A stretch of 64,000 nucleotides of DNA from Micropruina sonneratiae (GCF_025972045.1 NZ_JAPDHX010000003.1:62001-126000), one strand, 5' to 3'; positions 1 through 8,660 are shown, counted from the first letter of the stretch. The notes: generated by a model from the letters alone, not told the origin. Program-made: numbers and translations.

Positions 1-822
1 CCGATCATTGCGCCGCTGATGACCACCGAGGAGACCCACGGACCGCAGGGCATCGGCTATGCCGAACTGCCCGCACCCACCCGCGCGCTGTCGTCCCGGC
101 ACGCCACGCAGGTGTGGATCGACAACGCGCGCCGGCGTCCGGGCGAGATCACCGGACTGGTCACCGGGCCGCTCACCAACCTGGCGCTGGCGGTCAAGCT
201 CGAACCGGAACTGCCCCGGCTGCTGAAGCGCATCGTGGTGATGGGGGGTGCGTTCAACCATCCCGGCAACACCAACCCCACCACCGAATGGAACGTCGCC
301 GTCGACCCGGACGCCGCCAGGATCGTCTTCGACGCCTTCTCGGGCCTGCCGGAGGGGCGGCGTCCGGTCATCTGCGCCCTGGACGTCACCGAACGGATCG
401 AGATGCGTCCGCACCACATCGCGGCGCTCGCGGAGGCGTGCGGCAGCACCCCGGCCGAGATCATCGATCCGGACGACCCGCCCGGCCGGCGCTCGCAGGC
501 GTCCAACCGGGTGGTGCGGCACCTGAGTGACGCCGTCCGGTTCTATATGGAGTTCCATCGGCTCTACGACCAGGGGTTCCTGGCGCACATGCACGACCCG
601 TTCGCGGCGGCCGTCGCGCTCGACCCGGCGCTGGCGACCACCCGGCGCGCCACCGTCGACGTGGAACTGGCCGGCACCCTCACCCGCGGGCAGACCGTCG
701 CCGACTGGCGAGGCATGTGGGGCCGCGAGCCGAACGCCGACATCGTGGTCGACACCGACCCCGAGGAGTTCTTCCGGCGCGCCATCGAGCGGGTCGCTGC
801 GCTCGCCCGGCGGGTCGGCTGA
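1..822 (+). CDS. Nucleoside hydrolase (IUNH family), 5' end outside window
   Basis: Ribonucleoside hydrolases cleave the N-glycosidic bond of purine or pyrimidine nucleosides to give free base and ribose. The frame is open from base 1, so the N-terminus, including the family's Asp-rich calcium motif, lies upstream of the window. What is visible matches the family: a VTGPLTNLALA segment, then IVVMGGAF, then an N-x-A-x-DPDAA segment (WNVAVDPDAARIV), and a C-terminal HDP motif (HMHDPFAAAVALDP) that supplies metal and substrate ligands. It lies 34 bases upstream of an ECF transporter on the same strand, which suggests that imported nucleosides are hydrolysed inside the cell. The substrate class is inferred, not shown. 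Confidence 0.9.
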   Translation, partial: PIIAPLMTTEETHGPQGIGYAELPAPTRALSSRHATQVWIDNARRRPGEITGLVTGPLTNLALAVKLEPELPRLLKRIVVMGGAFNHPGNTNPTTEWNVAVDPDAARIVFDAFSGLPEGRRPVICALDVTERIEMRPHHIAALAEACGSTPAEIIDPDDPPGRRSQASNRVVRHLSDAVRFYMEFHRLYDQGFLAHMHDPFAAAVALDPALATTRRATVDVELAGTLTRGQTVADWRGMWGREPNADIVVDTDPEEFFRRAIERVAALARRVG

Positions 823-856
823 GCACAATGTGACAACGACTTCGCCAGGAGGACCC

Positions 857-1666
857 GTGAGCACGACCACCACCGGACAGGGCAACGCCAACCGAACCCG
901 CAACCTCGCCCTGATCGTGATCGGCACCCTGATCGTGCTGGCCACCTACCTGTACCTGGTCATCGCGCAGCCGACGGAACTCGCCGACAACGCCTCGGCG
1001 CCGGCCGGGCTGATCGCGATGGCCGGCTACCTGGTCGGCGCGGTACTGATCGCCGCCGGGTCGATCCACCGGCTCTCCACCGTCACGATCGCGATGGTGC
1101 CGGTGGCGATAGCGCTCAACATCGTCGTCGGGCAGCTGGTCGTCGTGCTGGCCCTGCCGGTCTATCTCGACTCGATCGGCACCGTGCTCATCTCGGTGCT
1201 GGCCGGGCCGGCCGCCGGCGTGGTGACCGGCATCCTGACCAACGTGATCTGGGGGCTGATCCTGAGCCCGTCCGTGTTGCCGTTCGCCGTGGTGCAGGTG
1301 GTCATCGGGCTGATGGCCGGCTACGCCGCCCGCTACGGCATGTTCCGCCGGGTGTGGCTCGCGCCCATCGCCGGCGCCGTCACCGGGGTGGTGGCGGCGA
1401 TGATCTCGGCGCCGATCGCCGCCTTCGTCTTCGGCGGGGTGACCGCGCCCGGCACCGGCGCGCTGGTCGGCATGTTCCAGGCCTGGGGCAACTCGCTGCT
1501 GGCGTCCACCACCTTCCAGGGGTTGCTGTCCGACCCGCTGGACAAGTTGCTGTCGTTCACCGTGGTGGTGCTCATCCTGACCGCGCTGCCGAGCCGGTTC
1601 CTGCAACGGTTCCCGTTCGTCCGCGAGTACCGGGTGTTCCGGCGTCCCGGCGTGAAAGCGGCCTGA
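857..1666 (+). CDS. ECF transporter substrate-specific (S) component
   Basis: This is a predicted 269-residue integral membrane protein with about six hydrophobic segments, the usual size for an ECF S component. The segment LPVYLDSIGTVLISVLAGP, followed by GVVTGILTNVIWG, resembles S components encoded beside nucleoside hydrolases. I chose the GTG at 857 because AGGAGGA lies just upstream; a longer open frame to 527 overlaps the hydrolase out of frame and is spurious. The T and two A components follow directly, so all four subunits are present. A nucleoside or nucleobase substrate is likely from context, but sequence alone cannot decide it. Confidence 0.85.
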   Translation: MSTTTTGQGNANRTRNLALIVIGTLIVLATYLYLVIAQPTELADNASAPAGLIAMAGYLVGAVLIAAGSIHRLSTVTIAMVPVAIALNIVVGQLVVVLALPVYLDSIGTVLISVLAGPAAGVVTGILTNVIWGLILSPSVLPFAVVQVVIGLMAGYAARYGMFRRVWLAPIAGAVTGVVAAMISAPIAAFVFGGVTAPGTGALVGMFQAWGNSLLASTTFQGLLSDPLDKLLSFTVVVLILTALPSRFLQRFPFVREYRVFRRPGVKAA

Positions 1667-1672
1667 GCGGGC

Positions 1673-2452
1673 GTGTCGACGACCCTGTACGTCGAGCGGG
1701 TATCGCCGGTCCACCGGCTGAACCCGGTCACCAAACTGGTGGCGCTGCTGTGCCTGCTGGTGGTGGTGTTCGCCATCGCGCAGTGGTGGGTCGGGGTGGG
1801 GGTGCTGCTGCTGGTGATCGTGCCGGCGGCGGTGGCGTCCGGCTGTGGGGGAGTGCTGGCCGGCTTCGCGCTGCGGCTGCTGCTGCCGGTGCTGGCGATG
1901 CTGGTGCTCGTGCAGGGGCTGACCTACCCGGGCGGGCAGACCGTGCTGTGGGAGTGGGGTCCGCTGGCGCTGACCACCGAAGGGTTGCTGTTCGCGGCGA
2001 CGATCGGTGCGCGGCTGGCGTGCCTGGTGTGCGCGTCGGTGCTGCTGGTGCTGACCACGCACCCCGGCGAGCTGATGTCGGCGCTGACCGAGAAGGGCCT
2101 GTCGCCGAAGTTCAGCTACATCATCTCCTCGACGCTGCAGTTGATCCCGTCGTTCCGCGACCGGGCCGACAGCATCCTGCTCGCGCAGCAGGCCCGCGGC
2201 CTGGCCGTTCCACGCAATCCGCTGCGCCGGCTCGGCGTCCTGATGCCGCTGCTCGGGCCACTCGTGCTGGGCATGTTCACCGACGTCGAAGAGCGGTCGA
2301 CGGCCATGGAGGCGCGCGGTTTCGGCTCGACCGCACGCCGCACGTCGCTGGTGCCGGTGCCCGACACCACGGCCCAGCGGGTGGCGCGCTGGGTGATGCC
2401 GGCCCTGGCCGCGGTGGCGATCGTGGCGCCGTTCGTGTGGGGGTCGCGGTGA
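1673..2452 (+). CDS. ECF transporter transmembrane (T) component, CbiQ family
   Basis: This 259-residue membrane protein is the scaffold that couples the S component to the two ATPases. The N-terminus (VERVSPVHRLNPVTK) is typical of EcfT. The C-terminal half carries the Ala-Arg-Gly coupling motifs: QQARGLAVP near residue 182 and MEARGFGS near residue 214. These sit in the long helices that dock on the ATPases. It starts at a GTG six bases after the S-component stop, which indicates one transcript and probably coupled translation. Confidence 0.9.
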   Translation: MSTTLYVERVSPVHRLNPVTKLVALLCLLVVVFAIAQWWVGVGVLLLVIVPAAVASGCGGVLAGFALRLLLPVLAMLVLVQGLTYPGGQTVLWEWGPLALTTEGLLFAATIGARLACLVCASVLLVLTTHPGELMSALTEKGLSPKFSYIISSTLQLIPSFRDRADSILLAQQARGLAVPRNPLRRLGVLMPLLGPLVLGMFTDVEERSTAMEARGFGSTARRTSLVPVPDTTAQRVARWVMPALAAVAIVAPFVWGSR

Positions 2453-2507
2453 GAGTGCTCACTGCGCTGTGGACCGGGGGGACCGTTCTTCCGTCGGGAG
2501 GTGGCCG

Positions 2508-3362
2508 ATGACTGACCAGGGCTTCGTGGTGCTCGACGACGTCACCTACGCCTACCCGGACGCCGACCGCCCCGTCCTCCACGGCGTCCGGCTCGAGATC
2601 GCGGCCGGGTCGATCACCGGGGTGGTCGGGGCGTCCGGGGCGGGCAAGACCACGCTGGCGAAGCTGATCAGCGGGTTCATTCCGCAGGTGGACGGCGGCG
2701 ACCTCACCGGCACCGTGTCGGTCGGCGGGCGCGATCTGGCCGAGCTGTCGCTGGTCGAGGCGGTCGGTCAGGTCGGCCTGGTCATCCAGAACCCGTTCAA
2801 CCAGATCTCCGGCGCCAAGTACACCGTCCGCGAAGAGATCGCCTTCGGGCTCGAGAACGTCGGCACCCCTCGCGCCGAGATGGCCAAGCGGGTGGACGAC
2901 GTGGCCCGGCTGCTGCGGATCACCGACCTGCTCGACCGCTCGCCGTACGCGCTGTCCGGCGGGCAGATGCAGCTCGTCGCCATCGCCTCGATGCTGGTGC
3001 TGCGCACCCCCGTGCTGGTGATGGACGAGCCCACCTCGCAACTCGACCCGGCAGGCACCCGGCTGGTGTTCGACGTGCTCAACACGCTCGAGGAGGCGGG
3101 CCTGACCGTGATCGTCTTCGAGCACAAGCAGGAGCTGCTGCAGGCCTACGCCGACCGGTTGCTGGTGCTGGCCGGCGGGCGGATCGTCGCCGACGGCGAC
3201 CCGACCACCGTGCTCGCCGACGACCACACCGAAGAGTGGGGGATCGGCGCCACACGCTTCACCCGCGCCGCCCGGATCGCCCGGGATCGCGGGCTGTTGA
3301 ACGGCGGCGTGCTGCCCGTCTCGTTCGAGCAGGCCGTGGAGACGTTCGGGGGCCCGCGATGA
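2508..3362 (+). CDS. ECF transporter ATP-binding protein (first A component)
   Basis: This 284-residue ABC ATPase is one of two energising subunits of the ECF importer. Walker A is GASGAGKTT (residues 41-49), the Q-loop region is VIQNPFNQI, the signature is a canonical LSGGQ (149-153), and Walker B ends in VMDEPTSQLD. I chose the ATG at 2508 because GGGAGG precedes it at the right spacing; the GTG at 2469 has no such support. The stop overlaps the next start by 4 bases (ATGA), so translation of the two ATPases is probably coupled and they likely form a heterodimer. Confidence 0.92.
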   Translation: MTDQGFVVLDDVTYAYPDADRPVLHGVRLEIAAGSITGVVGASGAGKTTLAKLISGFIPQVDGGDLTGTVSVGGRDLAELSLVEAVGQVGLVIQNPFNQISGAKYTVREEIAFGLENVGTPRAEMAKRVDDVARLLRITDLLDRSPYALSGGQMQLVAIASMLVLRTPVLVMDEPTSQLDPAGTRLVFDVLNTLEEAGLTVIVFEHKQELLQAYADRLLVLAGGRIVADGDPTTVLADDHTEEWGIGATRFTRAARIARDRGLLNGGVLPVSFEQAVETFGGPR

Positions 3363-4165
3363 CCGCGGTGCGGTTCGACGGCGTCCGGTTCAGCTACCCG
3401 GGCGGCGTCGAGGCGTTGCGCGGGGTGAGCCTGGCCGTCGCGCCCGGCGAGCGGGTGGCGATCGTCGGCCAGAACGGCGCAGGCAAGACCACCCTGGTGC
3501 GGCACCTGAACGGCATCCACCAGCCCACCGCGGGGGTGGTCACCGTCGGCGACCGGCCCACCACCGGACGCCCGATCGCCGAGCTGGCGGCCCTGGTCGG
3601 CTACGTGTTCCAGAACCCCGACGAGCAGATCTTCGCCTCGACCGTGCTGGCCGACGTCGAGTTCGGGCCGCGCAACCTCGGGGTCACCGGGGCCGAGGTG
3701 ACGACGCGGGCGGTGGAGGCACTGGAGCAGGTCGGGCTGGCCGCGACCGCTCACACCCATCCGATGCATCTGTCCTTGTCCGAGCGCAAACGGGTGGCGC
3801 TGGCGGGAGTGTTGGCGATGTGCACCGACGTCGTGGTGCTGGACGAGCCGACCACCGGCCAGGACGCCCGCGGCGTCGAGTTGGTGGCCGGGGTGGTGGA
3901 GTCGCTGGCGGCCGCGGGCCGGACGGTGATCGCCATCACCCACGACATGGACGTGGCCGCCGAGCATTTCGAGCGGGTGGTGGTGATGGCGCGCGGCGAG
4001 GTGCTCGCCGACGGCCCGCCCGCGGAGGTCTTCGGGCAGGACGACGTGCTGGCCGCCGCGGCGGTCGAGGCGCCGCAGCTCATGCGGCTGGCCGGACGCC
4101 TCGGCTGGCAACGGCGTCCGCTCACCCCGGAGCAGTTCGTGGACGCCTGGCAGGCCGAGCGCTGA
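3359..4165 (+). CDS. ECF transporter ATP-binding protein (second A component)
   Basis: This 268-residue ABC ATPase partners the preceding one. Walker A is GQNGAGKTT (38-46), the Q-loop is FQNPDEQIF (85-92), and Walker B is VVVLDEPTTG (158-167). The signature motif reads LSLSERKR (138-145) instead of LSGGQxxR, so the two glycines are absent; the switch histidine is present (ITHDMD). In a heterodimer this would leave one composite ATP site with a non-consensus signature, as in asymmetric ABC pairs. The start is fixed by the 4-base overlap with the upstream gene. The operon appears to end here. Confidence 0.9.
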   Translation: MTAVRFDGVRFSYPGGVEALRGVSLAVAPGERVAIVGQNGAGKTTLVRHLNGIHQPTAGVVTVGDRPTTGRPIAELAALVGYVFQNPDEQIFASTVLADVEFGPRNLGVTGAEVTTRAVEALEQVGLAATAHTHPMHLSLSERKRVALAGVLAMCTDVVVLDEPTTGQDARGVELVAGVVESLAAAGRTVIAITHDMDVAAEHFERVVVMARGEVLADGPPAEVFGQDDVLAAAAVEAPQLMRLAGRLGWQRRPLTPEQFVDAWQAER

Positions 4166-4201
4166 CGGCCGCGTCCCGCCACACCGCGGCAACCCCGTGC
4201 C

Positions 4202-4207
4202 TAGAAT
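4202..4207 (+). promoter_or_regulatory. Candidate -10 element, leaderless promoter of the DUF3060 lipoprotein
   Basis: TAGAAT matches the TANNNT consensus and ends six bases before the ATG at 4214. Transcription would then begin at or next to the start codon, the usual leaderless arrangement in actinobacteria. No ribosome-binding site is visible. I see no clear -35. Confidence 0.45.
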
Positions 4208-4213
4208 CCGGCC

Positions 4214-4849
4214 ATGAGTCGAACAGCGCCCCGTGCGGCGGGCCTGGCCGGGCTTGGGCTGCTGGTTCTCACCGCCTGCACCGGCACGCCGGCCGCGCCC
4301 CCGACGCCGTCGATCGGGACGCTGGTCTCGACCGCGCGCGCCACCGCGTCGGCCGGCCCGGCGACGGGGACGCCGGACGCCTCGAAGCCGGCCACCTGGG
4401 TGAGCCTCGCCGCGGGCTCGACCACCCAGTGCGAGGCCGGCACCGGCTACGCGATCCACGGCGCCGGCGACTACTGGCTGACCGGAGACTGCGACGCGGT
4501 GAGCCTCAGCGCCGACGGCAGCGACGTCGAGAGTGCCGGACCGATCGCCGTGCTTACCGTGCAGGGCGACAACAACGACGTGGACGCCAGGGCGGTCGCC
4601 GCGCTCAAGGTGAGCGGTGACGGCAACGACCTCGAGACCGACGACGTGACCAACGGCTCTGTCTCCGGTCAGGACAACGACCTGTCGCTGACCAGCGCCA
4701 ATGCGCTGCTGGTGAACGGCGATCACAACAGCTTCGAGGTCGAGACGCGGATCGGCCTGCTCACCATCAACGGCAACGACAACGAGGTCGAAGCGCAGAG
4801 CATCGAGAAGCGCGACGTGGTCGGCGACGGCAACCGGATCACCCCGTAG
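4214..4849 (+). CDS. DUF3060-type secreted lipoprotein
   Basis: This is a predicted 211-residue cell-surface lipoprotein of unknown role. An N-terminal signal peptide ends in the lipobox LTAC (Cys about residue 23), followed by a Thr/Ala/Pro-rich linker. The rest consists of short repeats with the pattern GDNNDV, GDGNDL, GQDNDL, GDHNSF, GNDNEV, spaced about 20 residues apart. This pattern is typical of DUF3060 and suggests a small parallel beta-helix. The start has a leaderless-type -10 just upstream. It is convergent with pdxT; a nested palindrome lies between them. Confidence 0.82.
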   Translation: MSRTAPRAAGLAGLGLLVLTACTGTPAAPPTPSIGTLVSTARATASAGPATGTPDASKPATWVSLAAGSTTQCEAGTGYAIHGAGDYWLTGDCDAVSLSADGSDVESAGPIAVLTVQGDNNDVDARAVAALKVSGDGNDLETDDVTNGSVSGQDNDLSLTSANALLVNGDHNSFEVETRIGLLTINGNDNEVEAQSIEKRDVVGDGNRITP

Positions 4850-4887
4850 CAGCAGGTCGTCCCCGGCGACCCGGGCAGGGGCGTGGT

Positions 4888-4957
4888 GACGTTGCGCGCC
4901 TGCGGACCCGTTGCGGCTGTTGCAACACCCGCAACGTGACCGGACGCGCGCAATGTC
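4888..4957. repeat. Nested intergenic palindrome between convergent genes
   Basis: The outer arms are 4888-4899 and 4946-4957 (11 of 12 complementary). They enclose a 26-base near-perfect palindrome at 4910-4935 that starts GTTGCGG and ends CCGCAAC. It fills the space between two convergent genes and could act as a bidirectional terminator or be a copy of a repetitive extragenic element. No T-tract follows. Confidence 0.6.
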
Positions 4958-4964
4958 GCGAGGG

Positions 4965-5573
4965 TCAGCCGGCGGCCCGGGCCAGGGCGACGAAGGCGGC
5001 GTGGACGCGGGGGTCGCCCCCCATCTCGGGGTGGAAGGCGGTGGCCAGCAGGTTGCCCTGCCGGACGGCCACCACGTGCCGGGCGCCGTCCGGACGCGGC
5101 ACGCTCGCCAGCACCTCGACGTCCGGCCCGCACCCGACCACCTCGGGCGCCCGAATGAACACCGCCCGGAAGGCGCCGCCGGCGGGCCAGCCGGAATCGA
5201 GGTCGGCCTCGAACGAGTCGGTCTGGCGTCCGAACGCGTTGCGCCGCACGGTGACATCGAGGCCGCCGAAGGTCTGCTGGTCTGCCGGGGCGTCGACGAG
5301 CCGGTCGGCCAGCATGATCATGCCCGCGCACGATCCGAAGGCGGGCAGGCCGGCTCGCAGCGCCGCGACCAGCGGCTCGCGCAGGTCGAAGGCGCGGGCC
5401 AGCTTGTCGATGGTGGTGGACTCGCCGCCGGGGATGACCAGCCCGGCCAGCCCGTCCAACTCGGCCGGACGCCGCACCGGTCGCGGCAACGCCCCGCAGG
5501 CGGTCAGCGCCGCAACGTGCTCGCGGACGTCGCCTTGCAGGGCGAGGACGCCGACGACGGGCGCCGCCGTCAC
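4965..5573 (-). CDS. pdxT: Pyridoxal 5'-phosphate synthase glutaminase subunit PdxT
   Basis: This 202-residue class-I glutamine amidotransferase releases ammonia from glutamine and passes it to PdxS for PLP synthesis. The oxyanion-region motif PGGESTT is at about 48-54, the nucleophile Cys82 lies in FGSCAGM, and the remaining triad is His181 and Glu183 in FHPEMGGDP. The length matches the family. It lies downstream of pdxS on the same strand, 94 bases away, as expected for partners of the 12+12 synthase complex. Confidence 0.96.
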   Translation of the reverse strand: MTAAPVVGVLALQGDVREHVAALTACGALPRPVRRPAELDGLAGLVIPGGESTTIDKLARAFDLREPLVAALRAGLPAFGSCAGMIMLADRLVDAPADQQTFGGLDVTVRRNAFGRQTDSFEADLDSGWPAGGAFRAVFIRAPEVVGCGPDVEVLASVPRPDGARHVVAVRQGNLLATAFHPEMGGDPRVHAAFVALARAAG

Positions 5574-5667
5574 CGGGGCTCCCGGAGTGGGGCGGGCGGT
5601 AGGGATCCCGGGGCGAGCTCGGGATGACGAAGGGCGCCTGAGCGACCACCACCGCCCCGGACGGTGC

Positions 5668-6585
5668 TCACCAACCGCGTTCGGCGAGCCGGTGCGGCTC
5701 GGGGACGTCCTCGACGTTGATGCCCACCATCGCCTCGCCGAGGCCGCGCGACACCTGGGCGATGACGTCCGGGTCGTCGTAGAAGGTGGTCGCCTTGACG
5801 ATCGCGGCGGCCCGTTGCGCCGGGTTGCCGGACTTGAAGATGCCCGAGCCGACGAACACGCCCTCAGCGCCGAGCTGCATCATCATCGCCGCGTCGGCCG
5901 GGGTGGCGATGCCGCCGGCGGTGAACAGGACCACGGGCAGCTTGCCGGTCTCGGCCACCTCGCGGACCAGCTCGTAGGGCGCCTGCAGCTCCTTGGCCGC
6001 GACGTACAGCTCGTCGGCGGGCAGCGACGACAGCCGGCGCAGTTCGGCGCGGATCTGCCGCATGTGGGTGGTCGCGTTCGAGACGTCCCCGGTGCCGGCC
6101 TCGCCCTTCGAGCGGATCATCGCCGCCCCCTCGGTGATCCGCCGCAGCGCCTCGCCCAGGTTGGTCGCGCCGCACACGAACGGCACCGTGAACTGCCACT
6201 TGTCGATGTGATGGGCGTAGTCGGCGGGGGTGAGCACCTCGGACTCGTCGATGTAGTCGACGCCCAGCGCCTGCAGCACCTGCGCCTCGACGAAGTGCCC
6301 GATCCGCGCCTTGGCCATCACCGGAATGGTGACCGCCGAGACGATGCCGTCGATCAGGTCCGGGTCGCTCATCCGCGCGACGCCACCCTGAGCCCGGATG
6401 TCGGCCGGCACCCGCTCCAGCGCCATCACGGCGACGGCGCCGGCGTCCTCGGCGATCTTCGCCTGCTCGGCGGTGACCACATCCATGATCACGCCGCCCT
6501 TGAGCATCTCGGCCATGCCCCGCTTCACCCGCGAGGTGCCGGTCTGCGCGGCGCCGTTCGCCTGCGGGGTGGTGGTTGCTGTCAT
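5668..6585 (-). CDS. pdxS: Pyridoxal 5'-phosphate synthase subunit PdxS
   Basis: This 305-residue (beta/alpha)8 synthase condenses ribose 5-phosphate, glyceraldehyde 3-phosphate and ammonia into PLP (DXP-independent pathway). Key parts are visible: Asp35 in GGVIMDVV, the Schiff-base lysine Lys92 in [10 protein letters not shown], and [15 protein letters not shown] Gly-rich phosphate loop ([12 protein letters not shown]) and the [10 protein letters not shown] segment follow. The roughly 20-residue N-terminal extension rich in Thr/Gln is normal for actinobacteria. GGAAGG lies upstream of the ATG, and a -10-like CATAAT lies about 27 bases upstream. Confidence 0.97.
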   Translation of the reverse strand: MTATTTPQANGAAQTGTSRVKRGMAEMLKGGVIMDVVTAEQAKIAEDAGAVAVMALERVPADIRAQGGVARMSDPDLIDGIVSAVTIPVMAKARIGHFVEAQVLQALGVDYIDESEVLTPADYAHHIDKWQFTVPFVCGATNLGEALRRITEGAAMIRSKGEAGTGDVSNATTHMRQIRAELRRLSSLPADELYVAAKELQAPYELVREVAETGKLPVVLFTAGGIATPADAAMMMQLGAEGVFVGSGIFKSGNPAQRAAAIVKATTFYDDPDVIAQVSRGLGEAMVGINVEDVPEPHRLAERGW

Positions 6586-6611
6586 CTGCCTGCCTTCCGT
6601 TGTGCCGGACC

Positions 6612-6617
6612 ATTATG
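6612..6617 (-). promoter_or_regulatory. Candidate -10 element of pdxS
   Basis: On the minus strand the hexamer reads CATAAT, one mismatch from TATAAT, about 27 bases upstream of the pdxS ATG. It sits within an imperfect palindrome at 6605-6623 (CCGG arms), which could be an operator. There is no convincing -35 at the usual spacing, so this is tentative. Confidence 0.35.
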
Positions 6618-6762
6618 GGCCGGACGTCGTGGCGCCCCCGGCGGGGGTCTGTCCGTGGGCAACGGACCGGGCGGCGGCACCGTGTGGGGCGGCCGTGCAC
6701 CGGCCGGGCGAATACGCAGATCGGACACCGTTCGTGCCGGAGCGGGCCGAGCTGGTCGGGGC

Positions 6763-7496
6763 ATGACGACCGGACCGGCCCTGGTGGCCGAATCGATCCG
6801 GCCGGGCACCAGGACGATCGGCGCAGGCGCCGATGGCCTGGCGATCGCCGACCTCACCCCGCTGTCGACGTGCGATTGGTCGGGACGGTTGGTGGCGACC
6901 GCCCTCCTGCAGGGCTGCCCATGGGCGCTGCGGGTACTGCCACAACCCCGACCTGCTCGACCCCGGGATCGCCGGCCGGGTGCCCTGGGCGAGGGGGCGC
7001 GACCTACTGCGACGACGCCGTGGCCTGATCGACGGTGTGGTGTTCTCCGGCGGCGAGCCGACCCGGCAGGCGGCAACGGCCTGCGCCGTCGACGAGGTGC
7101 AAGCCGCGGGGTTCGCCGTCGGCCTGCACACCGCCGGGGCGTACCCGTCCCGGTTGGCGGGTCTGCTGCCGCAGCTCGACTGGGTGGGGCTCGACATCAA
7201 GGCGCTGCCCGAGGAGTACGGGGCGGTGACCGGGGTGGCCGCCTCCGGAGGTGCGGGCGTTCCAGGCGCTCGAGCTGGTGGTCGCCTCCTATGTCGACCA
7301 CGAAGTACGAGTGACCATCGATCCTGCCGTTCACACCGACCGCGACATCCGTCGGCTCATCGCGCCGGTGCAGGCGCGTGGTGCGGGGCGGATCGTCCTG
7401 CAGCAGCTTCGCAGGCCGGACGGCTCGGTGGCACCCGCGCTGCCGGTCCAGTCCGAGCCGCCGGTCGGCGTCCAGCACCGTGCGGCGGCGCCGTGA
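6763..7496 (+). pseudogene. NrdG-like radical-SAM activating protein, two frameshifts
   Basis: Read across three frames this is a complete anaerobic ribonucleotide-reductase activase-like protein. The N-terminal part ends ATALLQGCPW in the first frame. A surplus G near 6924 then moves the frame to RCGYCHNPDLLDP, completing the CxxxCxxC iron-sulphur/SAM motif. That frame continues through RGLIDGVVFSGGEPT, GLHTAGAYP and DWVGLDIKALP. A second shift near 7248 leads to RAFQALELVVASYVDHEVR and a DPAVHTDRD segment, ending at 7496. Both shifts lie in G runs and both need one base removed, so real decay and sequencing error are both possible. No nrdD is nearby. The N-terminus is about 30 residues longer than usual. 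Confidence 0.8.
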
Positions 7497-7546
7497 GTGA
7501 TGCGACCGAACGCGCTCGGCGCACCGGCGGCGGCGCAGGTGAGGGT

Positions 7547-8461
7547 TCAGCTCGACTCGTAGCGGCCCGGATCGGTCCAGACGCAGATGCGGTCGTCGGA
7601 GTTGCCACCGGCGGGCCACACCGCGACCAGCCGCATCGGGTCGGCGTTCTGGGTGAGGCCGTGCGGGTGGGTGAGGATCATGTACATCGTCTTGCCGTCG
7701 ATGGTGAGCGGGGCGGCATTGGTCGGGGCGATGCCGCCCCACACCTTGACCCGCCCGGTCTCGGTGCGTTGCTGGGTGGGACAGACCCCGCCGTAGCCGC
7801 GCCGGTCGTCGAGGTTGACCAGCGCGGGCAGTTCACCGACCCGTTCGACGCCCACCCTGCGGGTGGACTTGAACGTGCCCGGGCTCGAGCAGGGCAGGTG
7901 GTCGTCGATCACCGGTTCACGCAGCCGTTCGACGACCTTGAAGCCGCCCTTTGTCGCCGTCACCTTGCTGGTGCCGTCGCCACAGCGCACCGTCCAGGCG
8001 ATCGGGATGGTGACCTGTTCGGGGGTCCCGTCGGCACCGGCCAGCCAGATGTGCCACTGCTCGCGGTAGCCGTTGCCGTCGAGTTGGGCGATGGAGACCG
8101 CCATGTCCTCCAGGCCGTCGGCGTTGGCGTCGGAATAGACCGGCTTGCCGATCGTGTAGGTGCGTTTGTGCCTGTCGGGCTTGGTGACGTCGACCGCGGT
8201 GATCTGGGAGTGGCTCTCGAACCACTGCCAGTCCAACCCGGCCGGGTCGAGGTGGCGGATGGCGTCGGCGGCCGGTCCTGCGGGGGTGGTCGCCGAGGCG
8301 CTGGGCTCGGGTGCGGTGGGCTCTGGTGCGTTCGGCGCCGCACTGCCGGAGGTCGTGGGCCCGGTGTCGACAGGGGGCGGACCCGATGTGCATCCGGCGG
8401 CCAGGCCGAGCGCGACAAGGCCGATCAGCAGGTGGCGGAAGGGGGTGAGACGCATCGGCAC
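7547..8461 (-). CDS. Secreted lipoprotein of unknown function with a VCBS/FG-GAP-like segment
   Basis: This 304-residue protein has a signal peptide ending in LAAGC (lipobox), then a Pro/Thr/Ser-rich linker to about residue 65. The mature region contains VYSDANADGLEDMAVSIAQ followed by LDGNGY. The first resembles the calcium-binding DxNxDGxxD loop of FG-GAP/VCBS repeats. A few cysteines near the C-terminus could form disulphides. I do not recognise the family as a whole. It stands alone on the minus strand, downstream of the DHFR-like gene and a palindrome. Confidence 0.75.
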   Translation of the reverse strand: MPMRLTPFRHLLIGLVALGLAAGCTSGPPPVDTGPTTSGSAAPNAPEPTAPEPSASATTPAGPAADAIRHLDPAGLDWQWFESHSQITAVDVTKPDRHKRTYTIGKPVYSDANADGLEDMAVSIAQLDGNGYREQWHIWLAGADGTPEQVTIPIAWTVRCGDGTSKVTATKGGFKVVERLREPVIDDHLPCSSPGTFKSTRRVGVERVGELPALVNLDDRRGYGGVCPTQQRTETGRVKVWGGIAPTNAAPLTIDGKTMYMILTHPHGLTQNADPMRLVAVWPAGGNSDDRICVWTDPGRYESS

Positions 8462-8550
8462 TCCTCGACGACAGGCGGGCGGTCAGTGCGGGGAGGGTGC
8501 TTCAGTGTGGCCAGGGCCGCGGCGGCGGGTCAAGGTTTCCGGCCGGGTTC

Positions 8551-8636
8551 CTGAAAACGGTGCACTCGTCGCCGCCCCTAGGCGGCGGTTCGCCCCAGGG
8601 TCGGTCCGGGTGGCCGGACGAGTGCACCGTATTCAG
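8551..8636. repeat. Intergenic inverted repeat with 20-base arms
   Basis: The left arm, 8551-8570, starts CTGAAAACGG and ends GCACTCGTC. The right arm, 8617-8636, is its reverse complement with one mismatch (19 of 20). Just inside the left arm is a small GCCGCC/GGCGGC hairpin centred on CCTAGG (8571-8586). The arms would form a long stem with a structured loop, as in REP or MITE-like elements. It lies between two same-strand genes. Confidence 0.65.
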
Positions 8637-8660
8637 GGTCACCTGCAGGGCACGACCGTC

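Noticed and set aside
3146-5257. 703-codon minus-strand frame across the ECF ATPases and pdxT
   Set aside because: It covers genes in other frames, is Gly/Arg/His-rich, and shows no homology pattern. The same holds for similar long frames at 680-2062 and 10305-11963.
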